A DNA stretch of 64,000 nt, taken from Georhizobium profundi (GTDB lineage: Bacteria > Pseudomonadota > Alphaproteobacteria > Rhizobiales > Rhizobiaceae). Of the stretch, positions 29,625 through 39,276 are shown one piece after another (position 1 is the first letter of the stretch; each line of letters begins with the position of its first letter). The DNA lies in the NCBI RefSeq assembly GCF_003952725.1, contig NZ_CP032509.1:62001-126000 (forward strand). Reading direction: 5' to 3'. The translations under genes were made by a program, and so were the position numbers. A model generated the notes under the pieces. That model searched no databases. It had not been told where the DNA came from and saw only the letters and a program-made list of their open reading frames with translations.

Positions 29625-30302
29625 ATGACCTTGAAGGCACGATCACCTTACATCAGCCTCCGCACCGTGCGCAGCGCCCTTCTGGTTGGCCTTGCCACGA
29701 CGCTTGGCGCCTGCGCCAATGTGCACCACATCGAAGTCGGGGCGGTGCCCGACGATTATCGCACCAACCATCCGATCATCGTCAGCGAGCAGGAGCGCAC
29801 GATCGACATTCCGGTCGCCTCGGGCGATCGGCGCATGACGCTCGGTGCACGCAGCGCAGTCCGCGGCTATGCCAATCGTTATCGCGACACAGCTTCGGGC
29901 GCGATCACGATCCTGACGCCACACGGCTCCATCAATTCGAACGCCGCTTCGATCATCGCCAACGACATCCGTTCCGAGCTGGTGGCGCAAGGCGTTCCCG
30001 GCGGCAACATCATCGTGACGGGCTACCAGGCCAACACCACGGGCGATGCGGCCCCGATCCGCCTTTCCTATTACGCGACGGCCGCCTCGACAGGCGAGTG
30101 CGGACGCTGGCCGGAAGACATTCTCGCCAATGGCAACGAGAACAAGCACTACGCCAATTTCGGCTGCGCGACGCAAAACAACCTCGCTGCCCAGATCGCT
30201 GATCCGATGGATCTGATCGCGCCGCGCGGCTCGTCGCCGATCGACGCGGAGCGCCGCGGCAATGCGATCCGCGACTACCAGGCAGACGGCGCCGGCCTTT
30301 AA
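29625..30302 (+). CDS. cpaD: pilus assembly lipoprotein CpaD
   Basis: A 225-residue CpaD-family protein. A signal peptide ends in a lipobox-like LGAC (about residues 27-30), suggesting an outer-membrane lipoprotein that helps the secretin. DDYRTNHPIIVSEQERTIDIPV and the C-terminal FGCATQNNLAAQIADPMDL with RGSSPIDAERR are characteristic. It follows cpaC by 17 bases. Enzymatic activity is not expected. Confidence 0.92.
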   Translation: MTLKARSPYISLRTVRSALLVGLATTLGACANVHHIEVGAVPDDYRTNHPIIVSEQERTIDIPVASGDRRMTLGARSAVRGYANRYRDTASGAITILTPHGSINSNAASIIANDIRSELVAQGVPGGNIIVTGYQANTTGDAAPIRLSYYATAASTGECGRWPEDILANGNENKHYANFGCATQNNLAAQIADPMDLIAPRGSSPIDAERRGNAIRDYQADGAGL

Positions 30303-30347
30303 GCAGCGACGCCGGCCAGTGATTTGAGCCTTGGGGGCAAAACGACG

Positions 30348-31634
30348 ATGAACGACAGCGGCATTGAAGGACGGGGCGAGATGAGCGAGAGCGACATCGC
30401 ACGCGGACAGATCGACAAGCTGAGGCCGCTTCCGCGGATCTCCATCCAGGCTTTCTTCGAAACCGAAGGCCTGCTGCGGACGATCGAGCGCTGTGGCGAA
30501 GATCGCCGCATGGCCAAGGTCAATCTTCGGGTGAACAAGGGCGGGCTGCCGGCTGCGATCAACATGTTCGCGTCGCATCCGACCCCCAATCTGATCATCC
30601 TGGAATCGGATGGCGACCGGGCAACGCTGCTTGGCGAACTCGAGCAACTCGCAGAGGTTTGCGATGCCTCCACCAAAGTGGTCATCGTCGGACACCAGAA
30701 CGATGTCGGCCTTTACCGCGAGCTCATCCGCAACGGCATTTCCGAATACATCGTCGCTCCGGTATCGCTTGCCGACCTGATCGGCGTCATCACCGCGATC
30801 TTCGTCGATCCCGAAGCAGAGCCGCTCGGCCGCACCATCGCCTTTGTGGGCGCAAAGGGTGGTGTCGGATCATCCACCATGGCGCACAACTGCGCTTTTG
30901 CGATCTCGAACCTCTTTTCCGAGGAAGTCATCCTCGCCGATCTCGACATGCCCTTCGGCACGGCCAACATCAATTTCGATCAGGACCCGCCCCAGGGCAT
31001 GTCCGAGGCAGTGTATTCGCCAGAGCGGCTCGACGACGTGTTCCTCGACCGGCTCCTCGCCAAATGCTCCGAGCGCCTTTCGATGCTTGCCGCACCTTCG
31101 ATGCTCGACCGCACCTATGATTTCGACCCGTCGGCCTTCATGCCCATGGTGGAAGTGGTGCAGCGCAGTGCGCCCGTGGCCGTTCTGGATGTCCCCCACA
31201 TCTGGACCGACTGGGCGCGCAATCTGCTCTCATCGGTCGATCAGGTGGTCATCACGGCGGTGCCGGATCTCGCCAATCTGCGCAACACCAAGAACATGCT
31301 GGACGTGCTGAAGAAGATGCGGCCGAACGATCAGCTGCCGCATCTCGTGCTGAACCAGGTGGGCTTGCCCAAGCGCCCCGAAATCACGCCAGCCGATTTC
31401 TGCGATCCACTCGGCATCGAGCCGATCGCGATCCTCCCATTCGAAGCGGCGCTCTTCGGATCGGCGGCAAACAGTGGCCGCATGATCAGCGAGATCGACG
31501 CCAAGTCTGCCACGGCCGAGACGATTTCGCAGATCGCGCATGTCGTCACCGGACGCGCGGAAGCGAAGAAGCGCAAGAAGTCCGGCTTGCCGGACCTCAT
31601 GTCGCTGCTCGGCAGGAAAAAAGCGGCACGCTAG
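30348..31634 (+). CDS. cpaE: pilus assembly/localisation ATPase CpaE/TadZ
   Basis: A 428-residue protein with a receiver-like N-terminal domain (about 50-150) and a MinD/ParA-type ATPase with a deviant Walker A motif in GAKGGVGSSTMAHNCAF (about 168-185) and ADLDMPFGTANINFD. TadZ/CpaE proteins place the pilus machine at the cell pole. ATG at 30348 (GGGGG about 9 bases upstream) is preferred to an in-frame TTG at 30324. It is followed after 56 bases by cpaF. Confidence 0.93.
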   Translation: MNDSGIEGRGEMSESDIARGQIDKLRPLPRISIQAFFETEGLLRTIERCGEDRRMAKVNLRVNKGGLPAAINMFASHPTPNLIILESDGDRATLLGELEQLAEVCDASTKVVIVGHQNDVGLYRELIRNGISEYIVAPVSLADLIGVITAIFVDPEAEPLGRTIAFVGAKGGVGSSTMAHNCAFAISNLFSEEVILADLDMPFGTANINFDQDPPQGMSEAVYSPERLDDVFLDRLLAKCSERLSMLAAPSMLDRTYDFDPSAFMPMVEVVQRSAPVAVLDVPHIWTDWARNLLSSVDQVVITAVPDLANLRNTKNMLDVLKKMRPNDQLPHLVLNQVGLPKRPEITPADFCDPLGIEPIAILPFEAALFGSAANSGRMISEIDAKSATAETISQIAHVVTGRAEAKKRKKSGLPDLMSLLGRKKAAR

Positions 31635-31690
31635 TCGGTCCCCAGACCGCCCCACACGTGCGGCCAGCGAATTGAAGAACGGAAAGATCG

Positions 31691-33211
31691 ATGTTCGGCA
31701 AAAGAGGCAAGGACGGATTTCAGCGCCCCCAGGTGCCGGTAGAGCAGATGCCGCCATTGGCTCCGGAAAGCCTGCGGCCGGTTGCCGACGAGCTTGAGCT
31801 GGCAGGCGCCGAGCCTGCTGGCCAGGCTGCCGATGCGATGCAGGCCAGAGCGCCGACGCCTCCGCCGGTGCTCGAAACGCGCACCAAGGTGGCGCCACCT
31901 CCGCCGGCACCGGAGCGCAAGCGCCCCCGCAAGACGGATAATTACTACGACACCAAGAGCCAGGTTTTTGCCGCGCTGATCGATACGATCGATCTGTCGC
32001 AGCTTGCCAAGCTCGATGCCGAAAGCGCGCGGGAAGAAATTCGCGACATCGTCAACGACATCATCACGATCAAGAATTTCGCGATGTCGATCTCCGAGCA
32101 GGAAGAACTGCTCGAGGACATCTGCAACGACGTGCTCGGCTACGGCCCGCTGGAGCCGCTTCTCGCCCGCGACGACATCGCCGACATCATGGTCAATGGC
32201 GCCGGGCAGACCTTCATCGAAGTCGCCGGCAAGGTGGAAGAGTCGGAGATCCGCTTCCGCGACAACTCGCAGCTCCTGTCGATCTGCCAGCGCATCGTGA
32301 GCCAGGTCGGCCGTCGCGTCGACGAAAGCTCGCCGATCTGCGACGCGCGCCTTCCCGACGGCAGCCGCGTGAACGTCATCGCGCCACCGCTCGCCATCGA
32401 CGGCACCGCGCTGACAATCCGAAAATTCAAGAAGGACAAGCTGACGCTCGATCAGCTGGTCAAGTACGGCACGATCACGCCGGAAGGCGCGACGATCCTG
32501 CAGATCATCGGTCGCGTTCGTTGCAACATCGTCATCTCCGGCGGTACCGGCTCGGGCAAGACGACGCTGCTCAACTGCCTGACGCGCTATATCGACCGCA
32601 CCGAGCGGATCATCACCTGCGAAGACTCCGCCGAACTTCAGCTGCAGCAGCCCCATGTGGTCCGTCTCGAAACCCGCCCGCCGAACATCGAAGGCGAAGG
32701 CGAGGTGACGATGCGCGACCTCGTCAAGAACTGCCTGCGTATGCGCCCCGAGCGGATCATCGTCGGCGAAGTCCGTGGACCGGAGGTGTTCGACCTTCTG
32801 CAGGCGATGAACACCGGTCACGACGGTTCCATGGGCACCATCCACGCCAACACGCCGCGCGAGTGCCTGGCACGTATGGAATCGATGATCGCCATGGGCG
32901 GCTATACGCTTCCCGCACGCACGGTGCGCGAGATGATCGTCGGCTCCGTCGACGTCATCATCCAGGCATCGCGCCTGCGCGACGGTTCGCGCCGCATCAC
33001 GCACATCACCGAAGTCATCGGCATGGAAGGTGACGTCATCATCACCCAGGACCTGGTGAAGTTCACCATGGACGGCGAAGACGCCAATGGTCGCATCATC
33101 GGCGCGCATAAATCGACCGGTATCGGCCGCCCCTATTTCTGGGATCGTGCGCGCTACTACAACGAGGAGAAGCGCCTCGCTGCCGCTCTGGATGCGATGG
33201 AACGGGAATAG
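31691..33211 (+). CDS. cpaF: pilus assembly ATPase CpaF/TadA
   Basis: A 506-residue hexameric secretion ATPase that powers Flp pilus assembly. A proline-rich, poorly conserved N-terminus (about 1-80) precedes the core. Walker A is [13 protein letters not shown] (about 283-295), the Asp box CEDSAEL, Walker [11 protein letters not shown] and the His box [13 protein letters not shown] follow in order. All expected catalytic elements are present. Cytoplasmic, acting with TadB and TadC directly downstream. Confidence 0.96.
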   Translation: MFGKRGKDGFQRPQVPVEQMPPLAPESLRPVADELELAGAEPAGQAADAMQARAPTPPPVLETRTKVAPPPPAPERKRPRKTDNYYDTKSQVFAALIDTIDLSQLAKLDAESAREEIRDIVNDIITIKNFAMSISEQEELLEDICNDVLGYGPLEPLLARDDIADIMVNGAGQTFIEVAGKVEESEIRFRDNSQLLSICQRIVSQVGRRVDESSPICDARLPDGSRVNVIAPPLAIDGTALTIRKFKKDKLTLDQLVKYGTITPEGATILQIIGRVRCNIVISGGTGSGKTTLLNCLTRYIDRTERIITCEDSAELQLQQPHVVRLETRPPNIEGEGEVTMRDLVKNCLRMRPERIIVGEVRGPEVFDLLQAMNTGHDGSMGTIHANTPRECLARMESMIAMGGYTLPARTVREMIVGSVDVIIQASRLRDGSRRITHITEVIGMEGDVIITQDLVKFTMDGEDANGRIIGAHKSTGIGRPYFWDRARYYNEEKRLAAALDAMERE

Positions 33212-33225
33212 GGAAGGCGACGCTC

Positions 33226-34239
33226 GTGTTCGGTTTGGACCCGCAAGTTCTGCTCATCGTTCTGCTCGTCGCGGTGGCCGCTGCGGGGCTATCCTATGGC
33301 GCGCTTTACTCGCGCTTCGAGAACGAGAAGAAGGCGCAGGTCCGGCTGAAGCGGGTGCGCGCGGCTGAAACGGACCAGAATGCCGTGCGTGTCGCGCGTG
33401 ACCGCGTCAACGAAGCTTCGCGCCGCCGCAAGACGATCGAGAACTCGCTGAAGGATCTCGAAGACAAGCAGAAAGAGAACCAGAAAACCTCCAAGTCGCC
33501 GCCGCTCAAGGTGCTTCTGGTTCAGGCGGGTCTCTCAATTACCCCGCGCCAGTTTTACCTGATGAGTGCCGCGCTCGGCTTGCTGCTCGGCTTCGTCACC
33601 TTTGCAGCGGGAATGCCGCTTCTCGTCGTGGCGGGCGTGACGTTTGCCGCCGGTTTCGGTGTGCCGCGCTGGATCGTCGGTTACATTCGCTCCAAGCGCT
33701 TCAAGGCCTTCCTCAACGAATTTCCGAATGCGCTCGACGTCATGGTGCGCTCGATCAAGTCCGGTCTGCCGCTCAACGACGCGATCCGCCTGATCGCAGC
33801 CGAAGGCCAGGAGCCGGTGAAGAGCGAGTTCCGCCGTATCGTGGAAGCCCAGCAGCTCGGCCTCTCCGTACCGGATGCGGTCGCCCGGCTTTACAACAGC
33901 GTGCCACTACCCGAGGCAAGCTTCTTTGCCATCGTCATCGCGATCCAGGCGCAAGCCGGCGGCAATTTGTCTGAAGCCCTTGGCAACCTTTCCAAGGTCC
34001 TGCGCGACCGCCGGAAGATGAAGGCCAAAGTTCAGGCCCTGTCGATGGAAGCCAAGGCATCGGCTGCCATCATCGGCGCCCTCCCCTTCATCGTCGCGAT
34101 CCTCGTCTACCTGACGTCGCCCGATTACATGATCGTGCTTTTCACCGATCCGCGCGGCCAGTTCATCATCGGCGTGTCGGCCGTCTGGATGACGATCGGG
34201 GTTCTCGTCATGCGCAACATGATCAATTTCGAAGTCTGA
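33226..34239 (+). CDS. tadB: inner-membrane platform protein TadB
   Basis: A 337-residue T2SSF-domain protein with an N-terminal helix (QVLLIVLLVAVAAAGLSYGAL), a charged coiled region, two central helices (about 105-150), and two C-terminal helices (PFIVAILVYL and the last 25 residues). The conserved region FPNALDVMVRSIKSGLPLNDAI is the platform signature. The GTG start at 33226 has GGGAAGG upstream. It forms the inner-membrane platform with TadC. Confidence 0.94.
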   Translation: MFGLDPQVLLIVLLVAVAAAGLSYGALYSRFENEKKAQVRLKRVRAAETDQNAVRVARDRVNEASRRRKTIENSLKDLEDKQKENQKTSKSPPLKVLLVQAGLSITPRQFYLMSAALGLLLGFVTFAAGMPLLVVAGVTFAAGFGVPRWIVGYIRSKRFKAFLNEFPNALDVMVRSIKSGLPLNDAIRLIAAEGQEPVKSEFRRIVEAQQLGLSVPDAVARLYNSVPLPEASFFAIVIAIQAQAGGNLSEALGNLSKVLRDRRKMKAKVQALSMEAKASAAIIGALPFIVAILVYLTSPDYMIVLFTDPRGQFIIGVSAVWMTIGVLVMRNMINFEV

Positions 34240-34257
34240 GACGGGGCGAGCACGACG

Positions 34258-35241
34258 ATGTTCACGACCATCATCAACACGGCGACCCAACCGAGCTTCG
34301 TTTTGGCCGTGCTCGTCTCGATTTCGGTCTTCGCGACGCTCATCACTTTCGTGATGCCCTATTTCGAGCGCGGCGATCTCAACCAGCGCATGAAGGCGGT
34401 CGCCGTCGAGCGCGACGAAATCCGTGCCCGGGAACGCGCGCGCCTTAATGCCGAACAGAACCGCCGCGGTTCGCTGCGCCAGGAAAACAACTCCTCGCTG
34501 CGCCAGATCGTCGAGAAGCTCAACCTGCGCAAGGCCCTCGTCGACGACAACACGGTCGCGAAACTCCGCTCAGCCGGCTATCGCAGTCCCAATGCGCTCA
34601 ACCGGTTCCTTCTGGCGCGCTTTGCCTTGCCGTTCTTCTTTCTGGCCGGCGCGGTCTTCTATGTGATGTTCATGGGTGGGCTTGCCGAACAGCCCTTCAC
34701 AATCAAGCTCCTGTTCTGCATGGTCGCCGCCTATGCCGGGTTCTACGCGCCGAACCTCTACGTCTCCAACAATGCCGGCAAGCGGCAGAAGTCCATCCGG
34801 CAGGCCTGGCCTGACGCGCTGGACCTGACGCTGATCTGCGTGGAGTCAGGCGTCTCGATCGAAGCGGCGCTGCGCCGCGTGGCAGACGAAATCGCTGCGC
34901 AGTCGACGGCATTGGCCGAGGAGCTCGTTCTCACGACAGCTGAACTCTCCTACCTGCCGGAGCGCCGGCAAGCTTATGAAAACCTCGGCACGCGCACGGG
35001 GCTCGAAAGCGTCAAATCCGTCAGCCAAGCGCTGATCCAGGCCGAACGCTACGGAACACCCATCGCCCAGGCCCTGCGCGTGCTTGCCCAGGAAAGCCGC
35101 GATCAACGCATGACGGAAGCGGAAAAGAAGGCTGCCGCCCTGCCGCCGAAGCTCACCGTGCCGATGATCCTGTTCTTCCTGCCGGTCCTCTTCGGGGTCA
35201 TCCTGGGACCTGCCATCATCGGCGTAATGGACACGTTCTGA
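34258..35241 (+). CDS. tadC: inner-membrane platform protein TadC
   Basis: A 327-residue T2SSF-domain protein, partner of TadB. It has membrane helices at about 10-35, 120-165 and the C-terminus (PMILFFLPVLFGVILGPAII), with the conserved WPDALDLTLICVESGVSIEAALRRVA segment. It starts 18 bases after tadB. It is the last tad gene: no tadD TPR gene follows. It converges with the SelW-like gene, 3 bases between stops. Confidence 0.94.
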   Translation: MFTTIINTATQPSFVLAVLVSISVFATLITFVMPYFERGDLNQRMKAVAVERDEIRARERARLNAEQNRRGSLRQENNSSLRQIVEKLNLRKALVDDNTVAKLRSAGYRSPNALNRFLLARFALPFFFLAGAVFYVMFMGGLAEQPFTIKLLFCMVAAYAGFYAPNLYVSNNAGKRQKSIRQAWPDALDLTLICVESGVSIEAALRRVADEIAAQSTALAEELVLTTAELSYLPERRQAYENLGTRTGLESVKSVSQALIQAERYGTPIAQALRVLAQESRDQRMTEAEKKAAALPPKLTVPMILFFLPVLFGVILGPAIIGVMDTF

Positions 35242-35244
35242 GTA

Positions 35245-35541
35245 CTATCCCGACGTCCGGTCTGAATGGCCGAGATCGCGCTCGGGAAACGCCGCATCCC
35301 GCACGCGCTGCTTCACCACCTTGGCTTCGGGGAAACCGCCGTCACGCTTGCGCTCCCAGACGAGCACGCCATCGACGCTGATCTCGAAGATGCCACCAGT
35401 CCCCGGCTCGAGCGAAACCGATCCCAGCTCCTGGCCGAAAGTTTGCAACAGTTCCTGGGCCAGCCAGGCAGAGCGCAGAAGCCAGTTGCACTGGGTACAA
35501 TAGCGGATGGAGACCGCTGTCTTTTGCCTTTCCCCGGTCAC
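35245..35541 (-). CDS. SelT/SelW/SelH (Rdx) family thioredoxin-fold protein
   Basis: A 98-residue protein with a CxxC motif, YCTQCNWLLR (Cys15 and Cys18), and the family segments AQELLQTF and TGGIFEISVDGVLVWERK. These small proteins have a thioredoxin-like fold; the animal SelW homologue carries selenocysteine at the second position, replaced by Cys here. Redox function is inferred, substrate unknown. The GTG start at 35541 overlaps the stop of the upstream epimerase gene in a GTGA sequence, so it is translationally coupled to the sugar operon. Confidence 0.85.
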   Translation of the reverse strand: MTGERQKTAVSIRYCTQCNWLLRSAWLAQELLQTFGQELGSVSLEPGTGGIFEISVDGVLVWERKRDGGFPEAKVVKQRVRDAAFPERDLGHSDRTSG

Positions 35542-36722
35542 ATCGACCTCGTACCGGCGATCTCGCCGAGCCTGTCTTCGAACTCATAGATCGCGCAGGC
35601 GATGTGATAGAAGCTGCTCGCCGGTGCAGGCTCGTCGACAAATGTGCCATCGGGGCGCATCTTGTCGAACCATAGCCCTTTGACCGGCGTCTCCAGGAAG
35701 CGCCGGAGCGCCGATGCTGCCCGCTCTGTCGAAGCGAGATAGCGGTCACGCTCTGCGCCGGTCGACATCGCAGCCAGCAGGCTTGCAGCTTTCAGCCACT
35801 CCGTCTGCGCCCAGAGCCGTGCGATCGGGTCCAAGGCACCGAACGCATCGTCGAGCGCCATGAAGGCGACGCCGCGCGTATCCACGCCGTGGGTCTCTCC
35901 GATATCGAACAGCCGGGCGGCATGGGTGACGTGGCGGTCTTCGTCGAGGCTGCCGCGGGCGTGCCGGGCAAGAAGCCAAGCCCACTCAAATTGGTGCCCC
36001 GGCTCAACGATCCGGCCCGTCTCGTCCGGCATCGGCAACCAGTCGCGGCCGAAATATTCCCGCAGCGCACCTGTCTCGGCATCGATGAAGCTGCGCGTGG
36101 CGAGTGATGCGATCTCGTCCGCGAGCGCGGCGAATGCGCCTGTGTCCGCATCGGGCACTGCCGTCCAGGCCTGCGCCGCCTCGAAGAGATGCATGTGCGG
36201 ATTGGACTTGAGCGGTGCCGTCGGTGGCTCTGTTTCCTCGAAGCCGGCGACCGGATGGGCAAACCGCGCCTTCAAAAGCGACAGAAGGGCCGAGGCTTCT
36301 TCATGCAGCGCGCCACGCTTATCCGGAAACACCTTCGCTGCCGAGGCGAGCGCCAGGAGAACAAAGGCATGGTTGTAGAGATCGAACCGATCGTCGATCA
36401 GCCTGTCGGTTCCGGCGACATTTCCGTAGAGACCGTCGCTGCGGCGGTAGATCGTCGTCAGCCGCTCGAGCGCCTGTTCCACCGGCCGCTGCCAATCGCC
36501 GCCCCACTGATGCAGCCCCGCTTCGGCATAGACATAGATCTGACGCGGCACCACGCGTGCGCGCACCGGCCCGTTCACGGCTTTGCCTGAATGATCGATC
36601 TGCTCCACGAAGCCCCAGTCAGGATCGACGCCGCGATCCGCCCAGAGCGGCAGAGCGTCTTCGTCCAGCCAGCGCCGCAATTCCTGTGCATGCGCTTGAA
36701 CACGGTCCAAAACGCCACTCAT
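35538..36722 (-). CDS. AGE-family aldose-ketose isomerase / 2-epimerase (mannose isomerase-like)
   Basis: A 394-residue (alpha/alpha)6-barrel protein of the N-acylglucosamine 2-epimerase family. Active-site residues expected for the family are visible: Arg in RARVVPRQIYVYAEAG, and His in LYNHAFVLLAL, SNPHMHLFEAAQAW, EPGHQFEWAWLLARH and SSFYHIACAIYEFE. The family includes mannose isomerase and sulfoquinovose isomerase as well as true epimerases. Next to a hexose ABC transporter and a ROK kinase, mannose (or glucose) to fructose isomerisation is the most likely role. ATGA overlap with the upstream UPF0303 gene. Confidence 0.85.
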   Translation of the reverse strand: MSGVLDRVQAHAQELRRWLDEDALPLWADRGVDPDWGFVEQIDHSGKAVNGPVRARVVPRQIYVYAEAGLHQWGGDWQRPVEQALERLTTIYRRSDGLYGNVAGTDRLIDDRFDLYNHAFVLLALASAAKVFPDKRGALHEEASALLSLLKARFAHPVAGFEETEPPTAPLKSNPHMHLFEAAQAWTAVPDADTGAFAALADEIASLATRSFIDAETGALREYFGRDWLPMPDETGRIVEPGHQFEWAWLLARHARGSLDEDRHVTHAARLFDIGETHGVDTRGVAFMALDDAFGALDPIARLWAQTEWLKAASLLAAMSTGAERDRYLASTERAASALRRFLETPVKGLWFDKMRPDGTFVDEPAPASSFYHIACAIYEFEDRLGEIAGTRSM

Positions 36723-37213
36723 GCCAAAGCGAGCCCTTCGGCGCTTCGACCGAGAAGCCCCGCGAGCGCTGCCACCACCATCGCGTGGTCATCGCGCTGC
36801 GGCAGGCCTGAAACGGTGACTGTCCCGATCATGCCAGCACCTTGAACGCGGATCGGGAAGCTGCCGCCATGGGCCGCGTAATCGGCATCGGCTAATGCGT
36901 ATTTTCCGTCGAGCGTCGCCTCCGCCCGCTTCAGCCCGAGACCGACGGCATAGCTCGCCCGCTGAAAATGAATAGCGACGTTGCGCTTGCGCCGGATCCA
37001 GTTGCTGTTGTCGAGCGTCGCGCCGCCAACGACGGTATGAAACAGGCATTGCCCGGCGATGGTGATATCGATCGCAACCGATACCTGCGCCGCTTTTGCG
37101 GCATCGCGCAGAAGCGTGCCCAGTTGCCAGGCCTGATCCGCATCGAAAGTCGGAAATACGAGCGCATCTTCCTGCTCGGCGATCCGTCTCAGATCGGCTT
37201 CGATATCCTGCAT
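36719..37213 (-). CDS. UPF0303 / heme-degrading-domain (GlcG/HbpS fold) protein
   Basis: A 164-residue protein of the UPF0303 group, related to GlcG/HbpS. Recognisable segments are FDADQAWQLGTLLRD, VAIDITIAGQCLFHTVVGG, NWIRRKRNVAIHFQRASYAVG and HGGSFPIRVQGAGMIGTVTVSG. Relatives of HbpS bind heme, but members inside sugar or glycolate operons have no proven function. It lies between the ROK kinase (17 bases) and the epimerase (4-base overlap), so it is expressed with the sugar genes. Confidence 0.82.
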   Translation of the reverse strand: MQDIEADLRRIAEQEDALVFPTFDADQAWQLGTLLRDAAKAAQVSVAIDITIAGQCLFHTVVGGATLDNSNWIRRKRNVAIHFQRASYAVGLGLKRAEATLDGKYALADADYAAHGGSFPIRVQGAGMIGTVTVSGLPQRDDHAMVVAALAGLLGRSAEGLALA

Positions 37214-37230
37214 GGTCGGTCCTTCGCGGT

Positions 37231-38142
37231 TCAGGCGCTTGTCGCGCTATCCTTCCACAGCCAGGCAGCGCCGCGAACCCCCGAACTGTCGCCATGCACC
37301 GCCTTGCGGATCGGCGTTTCGAAACCATCGCCGAAAATGTAGGTCTCGATCAGCGGCGGGAGGTCGCTGTAGAGCTCGTCGACATTGGACATACCGCCGC
37401 CCAGTACGAAGACATCGGGATCGACGACGTTGACCAGAAGCGCGAGACTGCGGGCGAGGCGATCGGCGAAGCGGCGGTAGACACCATCGGCCACAGCATC
37501 GCCGGCGCGCTTGTCCGTCAGGATGTCGCGTCCGCGCTTTTCCCGGCCGGTCGTCAGGCGATAGTCGAGCTCGAGCCCGGTGCCCGACGCATACATTTCC
37601 TGGCAGCCGGTCTTGCCGCACCAGCAGGCATGGCCGGGATATTCGTCGGCCCGCATCCAAGGCAGCGGGTAGTGGCCGATCTCGCCGGCAAAGCCCTGAA
37701 ATCCGGCATGCACGCGGCCTTCGATCACCAGCCCTCCGCCATGGCCGGTGCCGATGATGATGCCGAAGACGACATGGGTGCCCTGTCCCGCTCCATCCAC
37801 CGCCTCCGATACGGCAAAGCAATTGCCGTCATTGGTGATACGCACCGGGCGGTCGAGCGCGGTCTGCAGATCGGCGCCGAGCGGCTTGCCGTTGAGAAAG
37901 GTCGTGTTGGCGTTGCGAATGAGGCCGGTGCGCGGCGACGGGCTGCCCGGAATGCCGAGGCCGACCGTGCCACGGTCGCCCGTCTCGCCTTCCACGCGCG
38001 CGACGAGGTCGCGCACCGCCGTCACGCAAGCGTCATAGCCGGCCCGCGGCGTGTCGATTCGATGGCGTGCGCGCGTCTCGCCATGGGGCGAGAGCGCGAT
38101 CACTTCCATCTTGGTGCCGCCCCAATCGATACCGATCAGCAT
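37231..38142 (-). CDS. ROK-family sugar kinase (fructokinase/Mak type)
   Basis: A 303-residue ROK kinase. The ATP-binding DxGGTK motif is at the N-terminus (IGIDWGGTKMEV). The sugar-binding Asn-Asp is in RITNDGNCFAVSE, and the zinc-finger ROK signature is HACWCGKTGCQEMYASG. Catalysis transfers phosphate from ATP to the sugar 6-hydroxyl. Its position after the transporter and before an AGE isomerase favours fructose (or mannose) as substrate; glucose or N-acetylglucosamine cannot be excluded. 11 bases downstream of the ABC ATPase gene. Confidence 0.88.
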   Translation of the reverse strand: MLIGIDWGGTKMEVIALSPHGETRARHRIDTPRAGYDACVTAVRDLVARVEGETGDRGTVGLGIPGSPSPRTGLIRNANTTFLNGKPLGADLQTALDRPVRITNDGNCFAVSEAVDGAGQGTHVVFGIIIGTGHGGGLVIEGRVHAGFQGFAGEIGHYPLPWMRADEYPGHACWCGKTGCQEMYASGTGLELDYRLTTGREKRGRDILTDKRAGDAVADGVYRRFADRLARSLALLVNVVDPDVFVLGGGMSNVDELYSDLPPLIETYIFGDGFETPIRKAVHGDSSGVRGAAWLWKDSATSA

Positions 38143-38153
38143 TGTCTCACCGG

Positions 38154-39272
38154 TCAGGCGAGGCGCTGAGTCGTCTTGGGATCGAACACGACGGCCTTGT
38201 CCAGATTGAAGGCGAACTGGAATGTCTCGCCGGCGCGCGCATCGACATCGGAGCGCACGCGGGCGGTGATCTCCTTGCCGGCGATCTTGGTCACGACGAA
38301 GGTGTCGGAGCCGGTCGGCTCGACGAGATCGACAAGCGCATCGACGAAGCTCACGGAATTCGCTTCGGGATCCGTCAGGCCGCGATCGGTGATCGCTTCA
38401 GGTCGGATTCCCAGAATGACGCTCTGCCCATCGACGAACGTGGTTTCGCGAACGGAACTCGGCATGGCGAGACGGATCGGCCCATCGCTGCCGCTTCCAG
38501 CAAATTCGATCGCCCGTTCCGCGCCGTTGGTGACCACCTTGCCTTCCAGCAGGTTCATCGCGGGAGAGCCCATGAAATCGGCGACGAACAGATTGGCGGG
38601 GCGACGATAGATTTCTTCCGGCGAGCCCACCTGCTGAACGATGCCTTCCTTGAGCACCGCGATCTTGGTCGCCATGGTCATCGCCTCGATCTGGTCGTGA
38701 GTGACGTAGACGATCGTGGCACCGGTATCGCGGTGCAGGCGCTTAATCTCGGCCCGCATTTCCACGCGCAGCTTCGCGTCGAGGTTCGACAGCGGTTCGT
38801 CGAACAGAAATACGCGCGGCTTGCGCACGAGCGCGCGGCCCATGGCAACGCGCTGGCGCTGGCCACCGGAGAGCTGGCTCGGCCGTCGCTTGAGGAGATG
38901 CTCGATCTGCAGCGTCTTCGCCGCCGCCTTCACCGCTTCCTCGCGTTCGGGTTTCGCCACGCCGCGCATTTCGAGCGCAAAGGCGATGTTCCCCTCCACC
39001 GTCATGTTCGGGTAGAGCGCGTAGGATTGGAACACCATCGCGATATCGCGCTTGGACGGGTGCAGGTCGTTGACGATCTCGCCGTCGATGACGATGTCGC
39101 CCTTGGTCACGTCGGTCAGGCCGGCCACCGTGTTCAGCAAGGTGGACTTGCCGCAGCCGGATGGGCCGACGAGGACGAGGAACCCGCCCTTGTCGAGCGT
39201 GATGTCGATGCCCTTGAGGATGTCGGCACCGGCGATCGTCTTGTAGAGATCGCGAATTTCAAGAAACGCCAT
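38154..39272 (-). CDS. sugar ABC transporter ATP-binding protein (MalK/UgpC type)
   Basis: A 372-residue ATPase of the CUT1 class. Walker A GPSGCGKSTLLNT, the Q-loop, the ABC signature LSGGQRQRVAMGRAL and Walker B RVFLFDEPLSNLDAKLR are intact. A C-terminal OB-fold regulatory domain follows (RPEAITDRG, TARVRSDVDARAGETFQF). It energises uptake through the two permeases encoded just upstream, from which it is separated by 4 bases. Confidence 0.94.
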   Translation of the reverse strand: MAFLEIRDLYKTIAGADILKGIDITLDKGGFLVLVGPSGCGKSTLLNTVAGLTDVTKGDIVIDGEIVNDLHPSKRDIAMVFQSYALYPNMTVEGNIAFALEMRGVAKPEREEAVKAAAKTLQIEHLLKRRPSQLSGGQRQRVAMGRALVRKPRVFLFDEPLSNLDAKLRVEMRAEIKRLHRDTGATIVYVTHDQIEAMTMATKIAVLKEGIVQQVGSPEEIYRRPANLFVADFMGSPAMNLLEGKVVTNGAERAIEFAGSGSDGPIRLAMPSSVRETTFVDGQSVILGIRPEAITDRGLTDPEANSVSFVDALVDLVEPTGSDTFVVTKIAGKEITARVRSDVDARAGETFQFAFNLDKAVVFDPKTTQRLA

Positions 39273-39276
39273 GGGC

